Source: Pandoraea oxalativorans (lineage in GTDB: Bacteria; Pseudomonadota; Gammaproteobacteria; Burkholderiales; Burkholderiaceae). From it: a DNA stretch of 64,000 nucleotides. Each line of letters starts with the position of its first letter. Within the stretch, counting starts at the first letter, position 1. The stretch covers positions 4,464,001 through 4,528,000 of the forward strand of contig NZ_CP011253.3 in NCBI RefSeq assembly GCF_000972785.3, given 5' to 3'. The translations under genes were made by a program, and so were the position numbers. Shown in pieces: positions 58,301 through 64,000 of this stretch. Under the pieces are notes generated by a model, which had not been told where the DNA came from, searched no databases, and worked only from the letters and a program-made list of their open reading frames with translations.

Positions 58301-59848
58301 GGACGCCGCACCGACACGCTCGACTTTGCCGTGGGCAGCGTGCAAGGCAACTACGTTCAGCAACGTAGCGGCACGAATGGCACGAATGGCGGACGTGTGG
58401 AAGTGCTGCGCGGCGGCATCGGCATCAACCAGCCCGTGCCCGCCCCGCGCGAAGGCGTGCAGGCAAGCGCCCAGTTCGATACGCTCGACGTGGATGCGTG
58501 GCGCAGCGTGATCGCGTCGCTCAGCAGCACCGCCACCACACCCGTCAAGCCCGGCACACAGGCTACGCCCCCCGCCCCTGCCACGACGGCTGCTGCCGCG
58601 CGCGACGAATTCGGTGCCATCACGCCGTATCTGCCAACGCGTCTCGCCCTGCATGCGAAGCAGGTTCGCCTGTTGTCGCGTCAGTGGCCCGAACTGGTGG
58701 TAGGCGCGCAGCGTAACGACCGCGACTGGCAGGTGAGCCTCGCGTCGGAACTCGTCTCCGGATTTGCCGAGTGGCACGCACCGGACGAGAAGAACCCGTC
58801 GGGCGCGATCCGTGCGCGTCTCGCTAAACTCGTGATTCCGCGCGAAGACCACGGCAGCGACGTCCTCACGCAAGTGCTCGATGAACCGAGCGACGAATTC
58901 CCCGCCATCGACGTCGTCGCCAACGATTTCGTGCTGCGCGACAAGCCGCTCGGCCGTCTGCAACTCAACGCGCACAACGACACCGAGGACGGTATGCCCG
59001 TCTGGCAACTCACCAAGCTGTCGCTGAGCAACAGCGCCGCCACGCTGGATGTGAAGGGCAACTGGCGCACGTCGCGCCGTCGCGCCGCCGCGGCAGCCGC
59101 AGCAGGCAAGGACGACGACGACGTGCCGCGCCGCACGGTGCTCGACTTCAATCTCGACGTGAAGGACGGCGGTGGTCTGCTCGACCGTCTGGGCCTGCCC
59201 AAGACGCTCAAGGACGGCTCCGGCACCGTCTCCGGTCGCTTCGGCTGGCGCGGCGGCCCCGACGCCATCGACTACCCGACGCTCGGCGGGCGCGTGGCCA
59301 TCGAACTCAAGCGCGGGCAGATCCTGAAGGCCGATCCGGGGCTGGCGAAGCTGCTGGGCATTCTGTCGGTTCAGACGCTCGCCAAGATCCTGACCTTCGA
59401 CTTCAACAGCGTGATCGGCAGCGGTCTGCCGTTCGACAGCATCAACGGCAACGTCGCGATGCAGGGCGGCGTGGCGAACACCAGCGATCTGACGATCAAC
59501 GCCAACGCAGCGACCATCAAGATCGATGGCCACACCGACCTCGCGCGCGAGACACAGGATCTGAACGTGCTGGTGCTGCCGAAGATCAACGCGGCGTCGG
59601 CGTCGCTGGCGTGGGCGATCATCAACCCGGCGCTGGGCATCGGCTCGTTCTTCGCGCAACTGGCGCTGGGCGATCAGCTCTCGCGCACACTCTCGACGAC
59701 GTATCACGTCACCGGCTCCTGGGACAATCCGGTCATCGGACAGGCCACCGGCAATAAGAGTAAGATCGATGCATCCCCGGAAACCCGGCCGGAAGCACGC
59801 AATAGCGCCTCGGGCATCGCGTCCCAAGCCGGTATGCGCGGCAACTGA
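55352..59848 (+). CDS. yhdP: Large AsmA/YhdP-like envelope protein
   Basis: Predicted 1498-residue YhdP-family protein, anchored by a single N-terminal membrane segment (about 28-50) with a long periplasmic beta-rich body. YhdP and relatives are proposed to bridge inner and outer membranes for phospholipid transport. Typical segments are DYRPQIEAAATRAIGLPVTI near the start and KLLGILSVQTLAKILTFDF and the C-terminal region ending in GDQLSRTLSTTYHVTGSWD. Residues about 125-165 are a low-complexity Ala/Ser stretch (ASAASAASAASA), and a Thr/Pro/Ala-rich linker lies near 1070-1085. The next gene follows after 74 bases on the same strand. Confidence 0.9.
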   Translation: MTDRKPPASPTATRSWFSSLPRGLRLGLEWLLALVVIVYFGLGAVILATRYVILPRVSDYRPQIEAAATRAIGLPVTIGRIDADWRGWHPYLTLEDVRITPPAQGTPPKASTIARVVAPLHWNRTASASAASAASAASAASASAVPASAASAASAAPAASTDSPPVSYAPPGAPPPVEPSLTLHRLEAVLSWSSLIHFDLRLSNLTLHEPDVTIERRADGAILVAGMPVTGSGKTSDTQGADWIMRQARVVVRNGTVRWRDATRDVPEAVVTQVNAMLRNRGFEHRFGMQANPPQGIVAPLDIRARFTNPLFARPGEIKRWRGQIYSEVGTLDLSELARYVDLPGKDSRGNVAARAWVDFDNGVITGATLRAAGTNTSAQLADNLPPLTFDATQGRIDVTRIGAQPDAGWNLRVRELTLQAAGRPTLDVPDLSAKYLPASDDQGLQVAITGQRFDIGAAMALVPSLPIDAPTRDTLASFRPRGRLARFDVSYQAPKPHGPGNWRDLPGIKQLPPERDRYRVVADFESLGIDSAPSQHPPARPNSPNAGRPGFANLSGHIDADQSRGSLTLNSKNATLDFPGRFDQPRLDLDTLTARTSWRVSHPAAKRDAPANVQVRVDAAHLQNAELTGDVSGTWQNGGKGNGIVDLKGNIVRANANAVPRYLPTDIGAGVRDYLQRALLAGTVQNAPFAVQGDLEDFPYGRGGGKFRIDIPLVDVTFNPSPLRPGHTEVWPAFEKVRGNLRFDADKLHIAIDSGSVYGVTLTQVQGDINDIGQDDSTLTLKGDARGPAADFVKYLNTSPVGHWIGDFTDETRANGNTQLAMQLSMPLDHTDRSKVTGRARFLRNDVTLINGLPTFGAVDGELAFTERGISLDNLRGTFLGGDVRASGGSRDDGTIVLNVNGQMSAQGLRENRENATLAQLAKRMTGSTPYTATVTVRQGMTDLAVQSTLAGLAVNLPAPLGKSAETSLPARFTMRPQMNPGGRRTDTLDFAVGSVQGNYVQQRSGTNGTNGGRVEVLRGGIGINQPVPAPREGVQASAQFDTLDVDAWRSVIASLSSTATTPVKPGTQATPPAPATTAAAARDEFGAITPYLPTRLALHAKQVRLLSRQWPELVVGAQRNDRDWQVSLASELVSGFAEWHAPDEKNPSGAIRARLAKLVIPREDHGSDVLTQVLDEPSDEFPAIDVVANDFVLRDKPLGRLQLNAHNDTEDGMPVWQLTKLSLSNSAATLDVKGNWRTSRRRAAAAAAAGKDDDDVPRRTVLDFNLDVKDGGGLLDRLGLPKTLKDGSGTVSGRFGWRGGPDAIDYPTLGGRVAIELKRGQILKADPGLAKLLGILSVQTLAKILTFDFNSVIGSGLPFDSINGNVAMQGGVANTSDLTINANAATIKIDGHTDLARETQDLNVLVLPKINAASASLAWAIINPALGIGSFFAQLALGDQLSRTLSTTYHVTGSWDNPVIGQATGNKSKIDASPETRPEARNSASGIASQAGMRGN

Positions 59849-59922
59849 GCCCCGCCGGAAGACCGACAGCCACCCTGCGACGACCCGGCGACAACCATTA
59901 CCGCCCCCAACATCAGCGATCC

Positions 59923-60780
59923 ATGACGAGCCCCGATACGAAGTCAACCGCCCAGCCCGCCCCGACCGGCGCGCCCGTTCGCGTGGCTGCCGCGCAAATG
60001 GTGAGCGCGCCCGACGTCGACCGGAACCTGCGTGAAGCCGCCCGTCTGGTGGCCGAAGCAGCGCACGCCGGGGCCGAACTGGTGTTGCTGCCGGAGTATT
60101 TCTGCTACATGGGCCAGCGCGACACCGACAAGCTGGCACTGCGCGAAACGCCGGGCAGTGGCCCGATTCAGGACTTTCTGGCGGAAACGGCACGCCGCTA
60201 CGGTGTCTGGCTGATCGGCGGCACGCTGCCGCTGGCCGCGCCGGAGCCCGAACGCGTGCTCAACACGACGCTGGTCTTCGCACCGGACGGCGCCCCCGCC
60301 GCGCGGTACGACAAGATCCACCTGTTCAACTTCGTCAAAGGCGAGGAAGCCTACGACGAAGCGCGCACCATTCGTCCCGGCGACGCCGTCCGTACGTTTG
60401 AAGCGCCGTTCGGGCGCGTAGGCCTGTCGGTGTGCTACGACCTGCGTTTTCCCGAGTTGTACCGGGCGATGGGCGACTGTACGCTCATGGTCGTACCCGC
60501 CGCCTTTACCTACACCACTGGCCGCGCGCACTGGGAATTACTACTGCGCGCGCGGGCCGTCGAGAACCAATGCTACGTGCTGGCGTCCGCGCAGGGCGGG
60601 CACCACGAGAACGGGCGGCGCACGTGGGGGCATTCCATGCTGATCGACCCGTGGGGCGAAATCGTCGCCCAGCGCGAAGCCGAAGGCGCTGGCGTGGTCG
60701 TGGGCGAGGTCGATCCGGCCCGGCTGGCCGGCGTTCGCCAGAGTCTGCCCGCCTGGCGTCACCGCGTGCTGCAGGGCTGA
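59923..60780 (+). CDS. Nitrilase-superfamily amidase (Nit1/YbeM-like)
   Basis: Predicted 285-residue carbon-nitrogen hydrolase. The Glu-Lys-Cys triad is visible in LLPEYF, YDKIHLFNF and SVCYDLRFPELYR. The close match of the Lys and Cys segments to Nit1/YbeM suggests deaminated glutathione amidase, a metabolite-repair enzyme, but omega-amidase activity cannot be excluded. The N-terminal 20 residues are Pro/Thr/Ala-rich. It sits in tandem between the YhdP-like gene and tldD. Confidence 0.87.
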   Translation: MTSPDTKSTAQPAPTGAPVRVAAAQMVSAPDVDRNLREAARLVAEAAHAGAELVLLPEYFCYMGQRDTDKLALRETPGSGPIQDFLAETARRYGVWLIGGTLPLAAPEPERVLNTTLVFAPDGAPAARYDKIHLFNFVKGEEAYDEARTIRPGDAVRTFEAPFGRVGLSVCYDLRFPELYRAMGDCTLMVVPAAFTYTTGRAHWELLLRARAVENQCYVLASAQGGHHENGRRTWGHSMLIDPWGEIVAQREAEGAGVVVGEVDPARLAGVRQSLPAWRHRVLQG

Positions 60781-60879
60781 CCGATATGCCTCGCACCCGC
60801 GCGCCGCGTTGATTTCGCCATGTTGACTTCGACGAATTCGCCCTCATCTACCGTATACATTTCCTTGGCCTGACACCGC

Positions 60880-62340
60880 ATGAAAATCATCGACACCGGC
60901 ATCCAGAACCTGGCCACGGCCCGCGAGCTGCTGCTCACGCCTTACGGCCTCGACGAAAGCCATCTGCAACGCGCGCTCGGCGACATCTTCACGCACCGTG
61001 TGGATTACGCCGATCTGTACTTCCAGTACACCCGCAGCGAAGCGTGGAGCCTGGAGGAAGGCATCGTCAAATCGGGTTCGTTCTCGATCGATCAGGGCGT
61101 GGGCGTGCGCGCCATCGTGGGCGACCGCACCGCGTTCGCCTACTCGGACGACATCTCCGAGATCGCACTCAAGGACGCCGCAGCGGCCACGCGCAGCATC
61201 GCCACGGCCGGACGCGGTCGCGTGAAGGTCGGCAGCAAACTGGCCAGCGCGACCGGCCACGGACTGTATCTGCCCTCCGATCCGCTCGCCTCGCTCGACG
61301 CCAACGGCAAGGTCGCGCTGCTCGAACGCATCGAGAAGCTCGCCCGTGCGCGAGATCCGCGTGTGTCGCAGGTCATGGCCGGGCTGGCCGGTGAATACGA
61401 CGTCGTGCTCGTGGCCCGCAGCGACGGCGTGATCGCCGCCGACGTGCGCCCGCTCGTGCGCGTGTCCGTCACTGTCATCGTCGAATCGAACGGCCGTCGC
61501 GAAATCGGCAACAGCGGCGGCGGTGCCCGTCTCGACTACGCCTACTTCACCGACGAATTGCTCGAAAAGTACGTCAAGGAAGCGGTGGACGGCGCTATCG
61601 TCAAGCTCGACGCCCGCCCGGCACCGGCCGGTGCGATGACCGTCGTGCTTGGCCCGGGCTGGCCTGGCGTGCTGCTGCACGAAGCCATCGGCCACGGGCT
61701 GGAAGGCGACTTCAACCGCAAGGGCTCGTCGGCGTTTTCAGGCCGTCTGGGCGAACGCGTAGCGGCCAAGGGCGTCACGGTGGTGGACGACGGCACGCTG
61801 TCGAACCGCCGTGGCTCGCTGAACATCGACGACGAGGGCAACCCGACGCAGTGCACCACGCTCATCGAAGACGGCATTCTGAAGGGCTACATGCAGGACA
61901 GCCTGAATGCCCGCCTGATGAAGATGCCGGTCACGGGCAACGGCCGTCGCGAGTCGTACGCCGCCCTGCCGATGCCGCGCATGACCAACACTTACATGCT
62001 CGGCGGTGACAAAGACCCCGAGGAAATCATCAAGTCGGTCAAGCACGGGCTGTACGCAGTGAACTTCGGCGGCGGTCAGGTCGACATCACCAACGGCAAG
62101 TTCGTGTTCTCGATGTCCGAGGCGTACATGATCGAGGACGGCAAGATCACGTACCCGGTCAAGGGCGCGACGCTCATCGGCAACGGCCCGGAATCGCTCA
62201 AGGACGTCACCATGATCGGCAACGACATGGCGCTGGACTCGGGCGTGGGCGTATGCGGCAAGGAAGGCCAGAGCGTGCCGGTGGGCGTGGGCCAGCCGAC
62301 ACTGCGCATCGAAAACATGACGGTCGGCGGTACGGCCTGA
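60880..62340 (+). CDS. tldD: Metalloprotease TldD
   Basis: Predicted 486-residue TldD, which with TldE (PmbA) forms a protease for unfolded peptides, including maturation of microcins and removal of CcdA. The zinc motif [11 protein letters not shown] with two His is at about 268-278 and the downstream Cys region is typical. It starts at ATG 60880, about 100 bases after the amidase gene. A moderate terminator follows. tldE is not in this window. Confidence 0.94.
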   Translation: MKIIDTGIQNLATARELLLTPYGLDESHLQRALGDIFTHRVDYADLYFQYTRSEAWSLEEGIVKSGSFSIDQGVGVRAIVGDRTAFAYSDDISEIALKDAAAATRSIATAGRGRVKVGSKLASATGHGLYLPSDPLASLDANGKVALLERIEKLARARDPRVSQVMAGLAGEYDVVLVARSDGVIAADVRPLVRVSVTVIVESNGRREIGNSGGGARLDYAYFTDELLEKYVKEAVDGAIVKLDARPAPAGAMTVVLGPGWPGVLLHEAIGHGLEGDFNRKGSSAFSGRLGERVAAKGVTVVDDGTLSNRRGSLNIDDEGNPTQCTTLIEDGILKGYMQDSLNARLMKMPVTGNGRRESYAALPMPRMTNTYMLGGDKDPEEIIKSVKHGLYAVNFGGGQVDITNGKFVFSMSEAYMIEDGKITYPVKGATLIGNGPESLKDVTMIGNDMALDSGVGVCGKEGQSVPVGVGQPTLRIENMTVGGTA

Positions 62341-62385
62341 TCGACACAGTTTGCGCACCGCAAAAAATGCGTAAAGCTTAGCAAA

Positions 62386-62410
62386 GCGCCCGGGTCAAAC
62401 CGGGTGTTTT
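62386..62410 (+). terminator. Terminator after tldD
   Basis: Stem CCCGG/CCGGG with loop GTCAAA followed by GTGTTTT, about 45 bases after the tldD stop. It is a short stem of moderate strength. Confidence 0.55.
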
Positions 62411-62507
62411 CGCATGTATTTCAAAAAACGTGATTTTTTGACGCAAAACAACGCGCAAAAATACGGTGATTCCGCGCGTTTTCCCACCGATTAGCGGCCC
62501 CACGCGG

Positions 62508-62536
62508 TTGCAGCGTCATTCGATTAGGCGTATAAA
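62508..62536 (+). promoter_or_regulatory. Sigma-70 promoter of the aroG leader
   Basis: TTGCAG (62508-62513) and TATAAA (62531-62536) are separated by exactly 17 bases. Transcription would begin near 62543, about 30 bases before the leader ORF. The roughly 95 bases between the tldD terminator and this promoter hold nothing else I could identify. Confidence 0.75.
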
Positions 62537-62571
62537 GTTGTTTCTGTGCACGGCAAACCGCCTGCAAAGCA

Positions 62572-62670
62572 ATGTCCAAGACATCCTTCATGACCGCCAA
62601 TAAGTTTTACTTTTACTTTTTTGCGTATCTCACACCGCTGGCGGATGGAGAGGGACAGTTGCAGCAGTAA
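62572..62670 (+). CDS. Phe/Tyr-rich leader peptide of the aroG attenuator
   Basis: A 32-codon frame (ATG 62572; internal ATG 62590 is an alternative giving 26) lies between the promoter and the attenuator hairpin. Codons 62605-62628 read Phe-Tyr-Phe-Tyr-Phe-Phe-Ala-Tyr, seven aromatic of eight, which is far beyond chance for a GC-rich genome. It ends at TAA 62670, 20 bases before the terminator stem. Ribosome sites are weak for both starts. In ribosome-mediated attenuation (for example pheA and trp leaders) stalling on scarce aminoacyl-tRNA at such codons chooses the downstream RNA fold. The peptide itself probably has no other function. Confidence 0.8.
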   Translation: MSKTSFMTANKFYFYFFAYLTPLADGEGQLQQ

Positions 62671-62720
62671 GCACCGAACGAATCCTGAAAAACCGCCAGC
62701 GAGTCTGGCGGTTTTTTTTT
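62594..62720 (+). promoter_or_regulatory. Attenuator: mutually exclusive hairpins before aroG
   Basis: Segment 1 CCGCCA (62594-62599) can pair with segment 2 TGGCGG (62639-62644). Segment 2 extended (CGCTGGCGG, 62636-62644) is fully complementary to segment 3 CCGCCAGCG (62693-62701). Segment 3 also forms the left arm of the terminator. Stalling on the Phe/Tyr codons would cover segment 1 and free segment 2 to pair with segment 3 (antitermination). Free translation would favour the terminator. The 1:2 stem is only 6 bp and its role is inferred. Confidence 0.75.
62687..62720 (+). terminator. Attenuator terminator upstream of aroG
   Basis: Stem AACCGCCAG (62691-62699) and its complement (62705-62713), loop CGAGT, T-run 62712-62720 and an A-run before. 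It lies between a promoter and the gene on the same strand, which is the position of an attenuator rather than an end-of-operon terminator. Confidence 0.9.
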
Positions 62721-62772
62721 GACCCGAATCCCGAGAAACGAACCGCAGTCAGAACTGCCCAGGAGAAAAACC

Positions 62773-63846
62773 ATGCCTCCCCACAACACCGATGATGTCC
62801 GTATTCGCGAACTCAAGGAACTGACGCCCCCGGCGCACTTGATTCGCGAATACCCGTGCTCGGAAAAGAGCGCGGATCTCATCCATCGCTCGCGTGGCGC
62901 CATTCACCGCGTGCTGCACGGCATGGAAGACCGTCTGGTCGTCATCATCGGCCCGTGCTCGATTCACGACCCGAAGGCTGCGCTGGAATACGCGGCGCGT
63001 CTGGTCGAGCAACGCGAACGTCTGAAGGGCGAGCTGGAAATCGTGATGCGCGTGTACTTCGAGAAGCCGCGCACGACGGTGGGCTGGAAGGGTCTGATCA
63101 ACGACCCCCACATGGACAACAGCTTCAAGATCAACGACGGCCTGCGTCTGGCGCGCGAACTGCTCGCCCAGATCAACGAGATGGGCTTGCCCGCCGGCAC
63201 GGAATACCTCGACATGATCAGCCCGCAGTACATCGCCGATCTCGTGTCGTGGGGCGCCATCGGCGCACGCACCACGGAATCGCAGGTGCACCGCGAACTT
63301 GCGTCGGGCCTGTCGTGCCCGGTCGGCTTCAAGAACGGCACCGACGGTAACGTGAAGATCGCCGTGGACGCCATCAAAGCCGCATCGCAGCCGCACCATT
63401 TCCTGTCGGTGACGAAGGGCGGTCACTCGGCCATCGTGTCGACCGCAGGCAATGAAGACTGCCACCTGATTCTGCGCGGCGGCAAAGCACCGAACTACGA
63501 CGCCGCCAGCGTGCAGACCGCCTGCGACGACATCGCCAGGCAGGGACTGGCCGCGCGCGTGATGATCGACGCATCGCACGCCAACAGCCAGAAGAAGCAT
63601 GAGAACCAGATCCCGGTGTGCGACGACATCGCCCGCCAGATCGCCGGTGGCGACGACCGCATCATCGGCGTAATGGTCGAATCGCACCTCGTGGCCGGCC
63701 GTCAGGACCATGTGCCGGGCAAGGAACTGACCTACGGTCAGAGCATTACCGACGCCTGCATCAACTGGGAAGACAGCCTGAAGGTGCTCGACACGCTGGC
63801 CGACGCCGTGCGCGCCCGCCGCGTGGCACGTGGCGCTGGCAACTGA
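62773..63846 (+). CDS. aroG: 3-deoxy-7-phosphoheptulonate (DAHP) synthase, class I
   Basis: Predicted 357-residue type I DAHP synthase (E. coli AroF/AroG/AroH family), condensing PEP and erythrose-4-phosphate in the first shikimate step. Motifs: IIGPCSIHDPKAALEYAARL with the metal-binding Cys, RVYFEKPRTTVGWKGLINDP, SWGAIGARTTESQVHRELAS, and DASHANSQKKHENQ. ATG 62773 has AGGAGA 6 bases upstream. It is preceded by a Phe/Tyr attenuator, so supply of both amino acids probably regulates it. Such enzymes are often feedback-inhibited by Phe or Tyr; which applies here is not determined. Confidence 0.95.
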   Translation: MPPHNTDDVRIRELKELTPPAHLIREYPCSEKSADLIHRSRGAIHRVLHGMEDRLVVIIGPCSIHDPKAALEYAARLVEQRERLKGELEIVMRVYFEKPRTTVGWKGLINDPHMDNSFKINDGLRLARELLAQINEMGLPAGTEYLDMISPQYIADLVSWGAIGARTTESQVHRELASGLSCPVGFKNGTDGNVKIAVDAIKAASQPHHFLSVTKGGHSAIVSTAGNEDCHLILRGGKAPNYDAASVQTACDDIARQGLAARVMIDASHANSQKKHENQIPVCDDIARQIAGGDDRIIGVMVESHLVAGRQDHVPGKELTYGQSITDACINWEDSLKVLDTLADAVRARRVARGAGN

Positions 63847-63874
63847 TCGATATCAGTTAGCGACGACGCAAGCA

Positions 63875-63908
63875 AAGGGCGGCCGATGAACCATCGGTCG
63901 CCCTTTTT
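63875..63908 (+). terminator. Terminator after aroG
   Basis: A 13-bp stem with one G-U pair (left arm AAGGGCGGCCGAT), loop GAACC and a T-run, starting about 28 bases after the stop. Confidence 0.85.
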
Positions 63909-64000
63909 GCATCCTGCGATTGTCGTCAGCGGCGTGAGTGCCCGACGCGCTTACCCGGCTCCGCCAGACGTGCGCTCACGCTGCCAGAGCACGTCGCTCC

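Noticed and set aside
56660..60193. Open frame of 1177 codons antisense to the YhdP-like gene
   Set aside because: Long antisense frames are expected opposite GC-rich genes with G/C third positions. The product is Arg/His/Ala-rich with no motif, while the plus-strand frame has clear family features.
63926..64000. End of a possible minus-strand gene entering from the right
   Set aside because: Two minus frames run off the edge, ending at 63926 and at 63951. With at most 25 codons visible neither can be identified or preferred.

Overview
The window is a GC-rich chromosomal segment of a betaproteobacterium of the order Burkholderiales. Housekeeping gene order (queG/tsaE/amiC, mutL-miaA, purM/hda, pcnB-folK, grpE-dnaK-dnaJ, hrcA/nadK-recN, glnE/yhdP, tldD-aroG) and protein sequences fit Pandoraea or a close relative. 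The genus is an inference from recalled gene order and protein character, not a search result. No insertion sequence, prophage, CRISPR array, rRNA or tRNA was seen.

Layout. 0-0.2 kb: start of plsY, leaving the window on the left. 0.4-6.7 kb: an accessory alpha-class (CS1/cable type) chaperone-usher fimbrial operon on the minus strand (chaperone, pilin, usher, tip adhesin), faced by an RcsB-like response regulator on the plus strand. 6.9-17.6 kb: core genes ybaK, an acyl-CoA ligase-like gene, xerD, queG, tsaE, amiC, a DedA gene, mutL and miaA. 17.7-25.5 kb: an accessory catabolic island between miaA and purM, holding a PotABCD-type ABC importer, an M24/creatinase-like hydrolase with an altered metal site, a zinc amidohydrolase and a LysR regulator, headed by two related palindromic operators. 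25.5-31.9 kb: purM, hda, a HAD phosphatase, pcnB, folK, a deoxynucleoside kinase and panB. 31.9-37.0 kb: an OmpR-type two-component system divergent from a NitT/TauT-type ABC importer whose binding-protein gene carries an in-frame amber codon. 37.0-52.2 kb: pabB-pabC fusion, dnaJ, dnaK, a thioredoxin-like gene, grpE, a small membrane protein gene, hslR, hemH, a FecR/DUF6600 protein with collagen-like repeats, hrcA, nadK and recN. 52.3-63.9 kb: glnE, a large AsmA/YhdP-like gene, a nitrilase-family amidase, tldD and aroG.

The most notable regulatory signal lies upstream of aroG (62508-62720). A good sigma-70 promoter is followed by a short leader ORF whose core has seven Phe/Tyr codons out of eight, then segments that can form mutually exclusive terminator and antiterminator hairpins. 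This has the architecture of a ribosome-mediated Phe/Tyr attenuator controlling DAHP synthase, the first step of the shikimate pathway. Other signals are sigma-32-like promoters before grpE and dnaK, a perfect 30-bp palindrome before the fimbrial operon, an OmpR-type direct repeat between the two-component genes and their neighbouring transporter, and several genes with a -10 hexamer only 6-7 nt before the start codon (possible leaderless mRNAs).

Motif and start-site statements were read by eye. Family assignments rest on recognised motifs and recalled homologues, not on searches.
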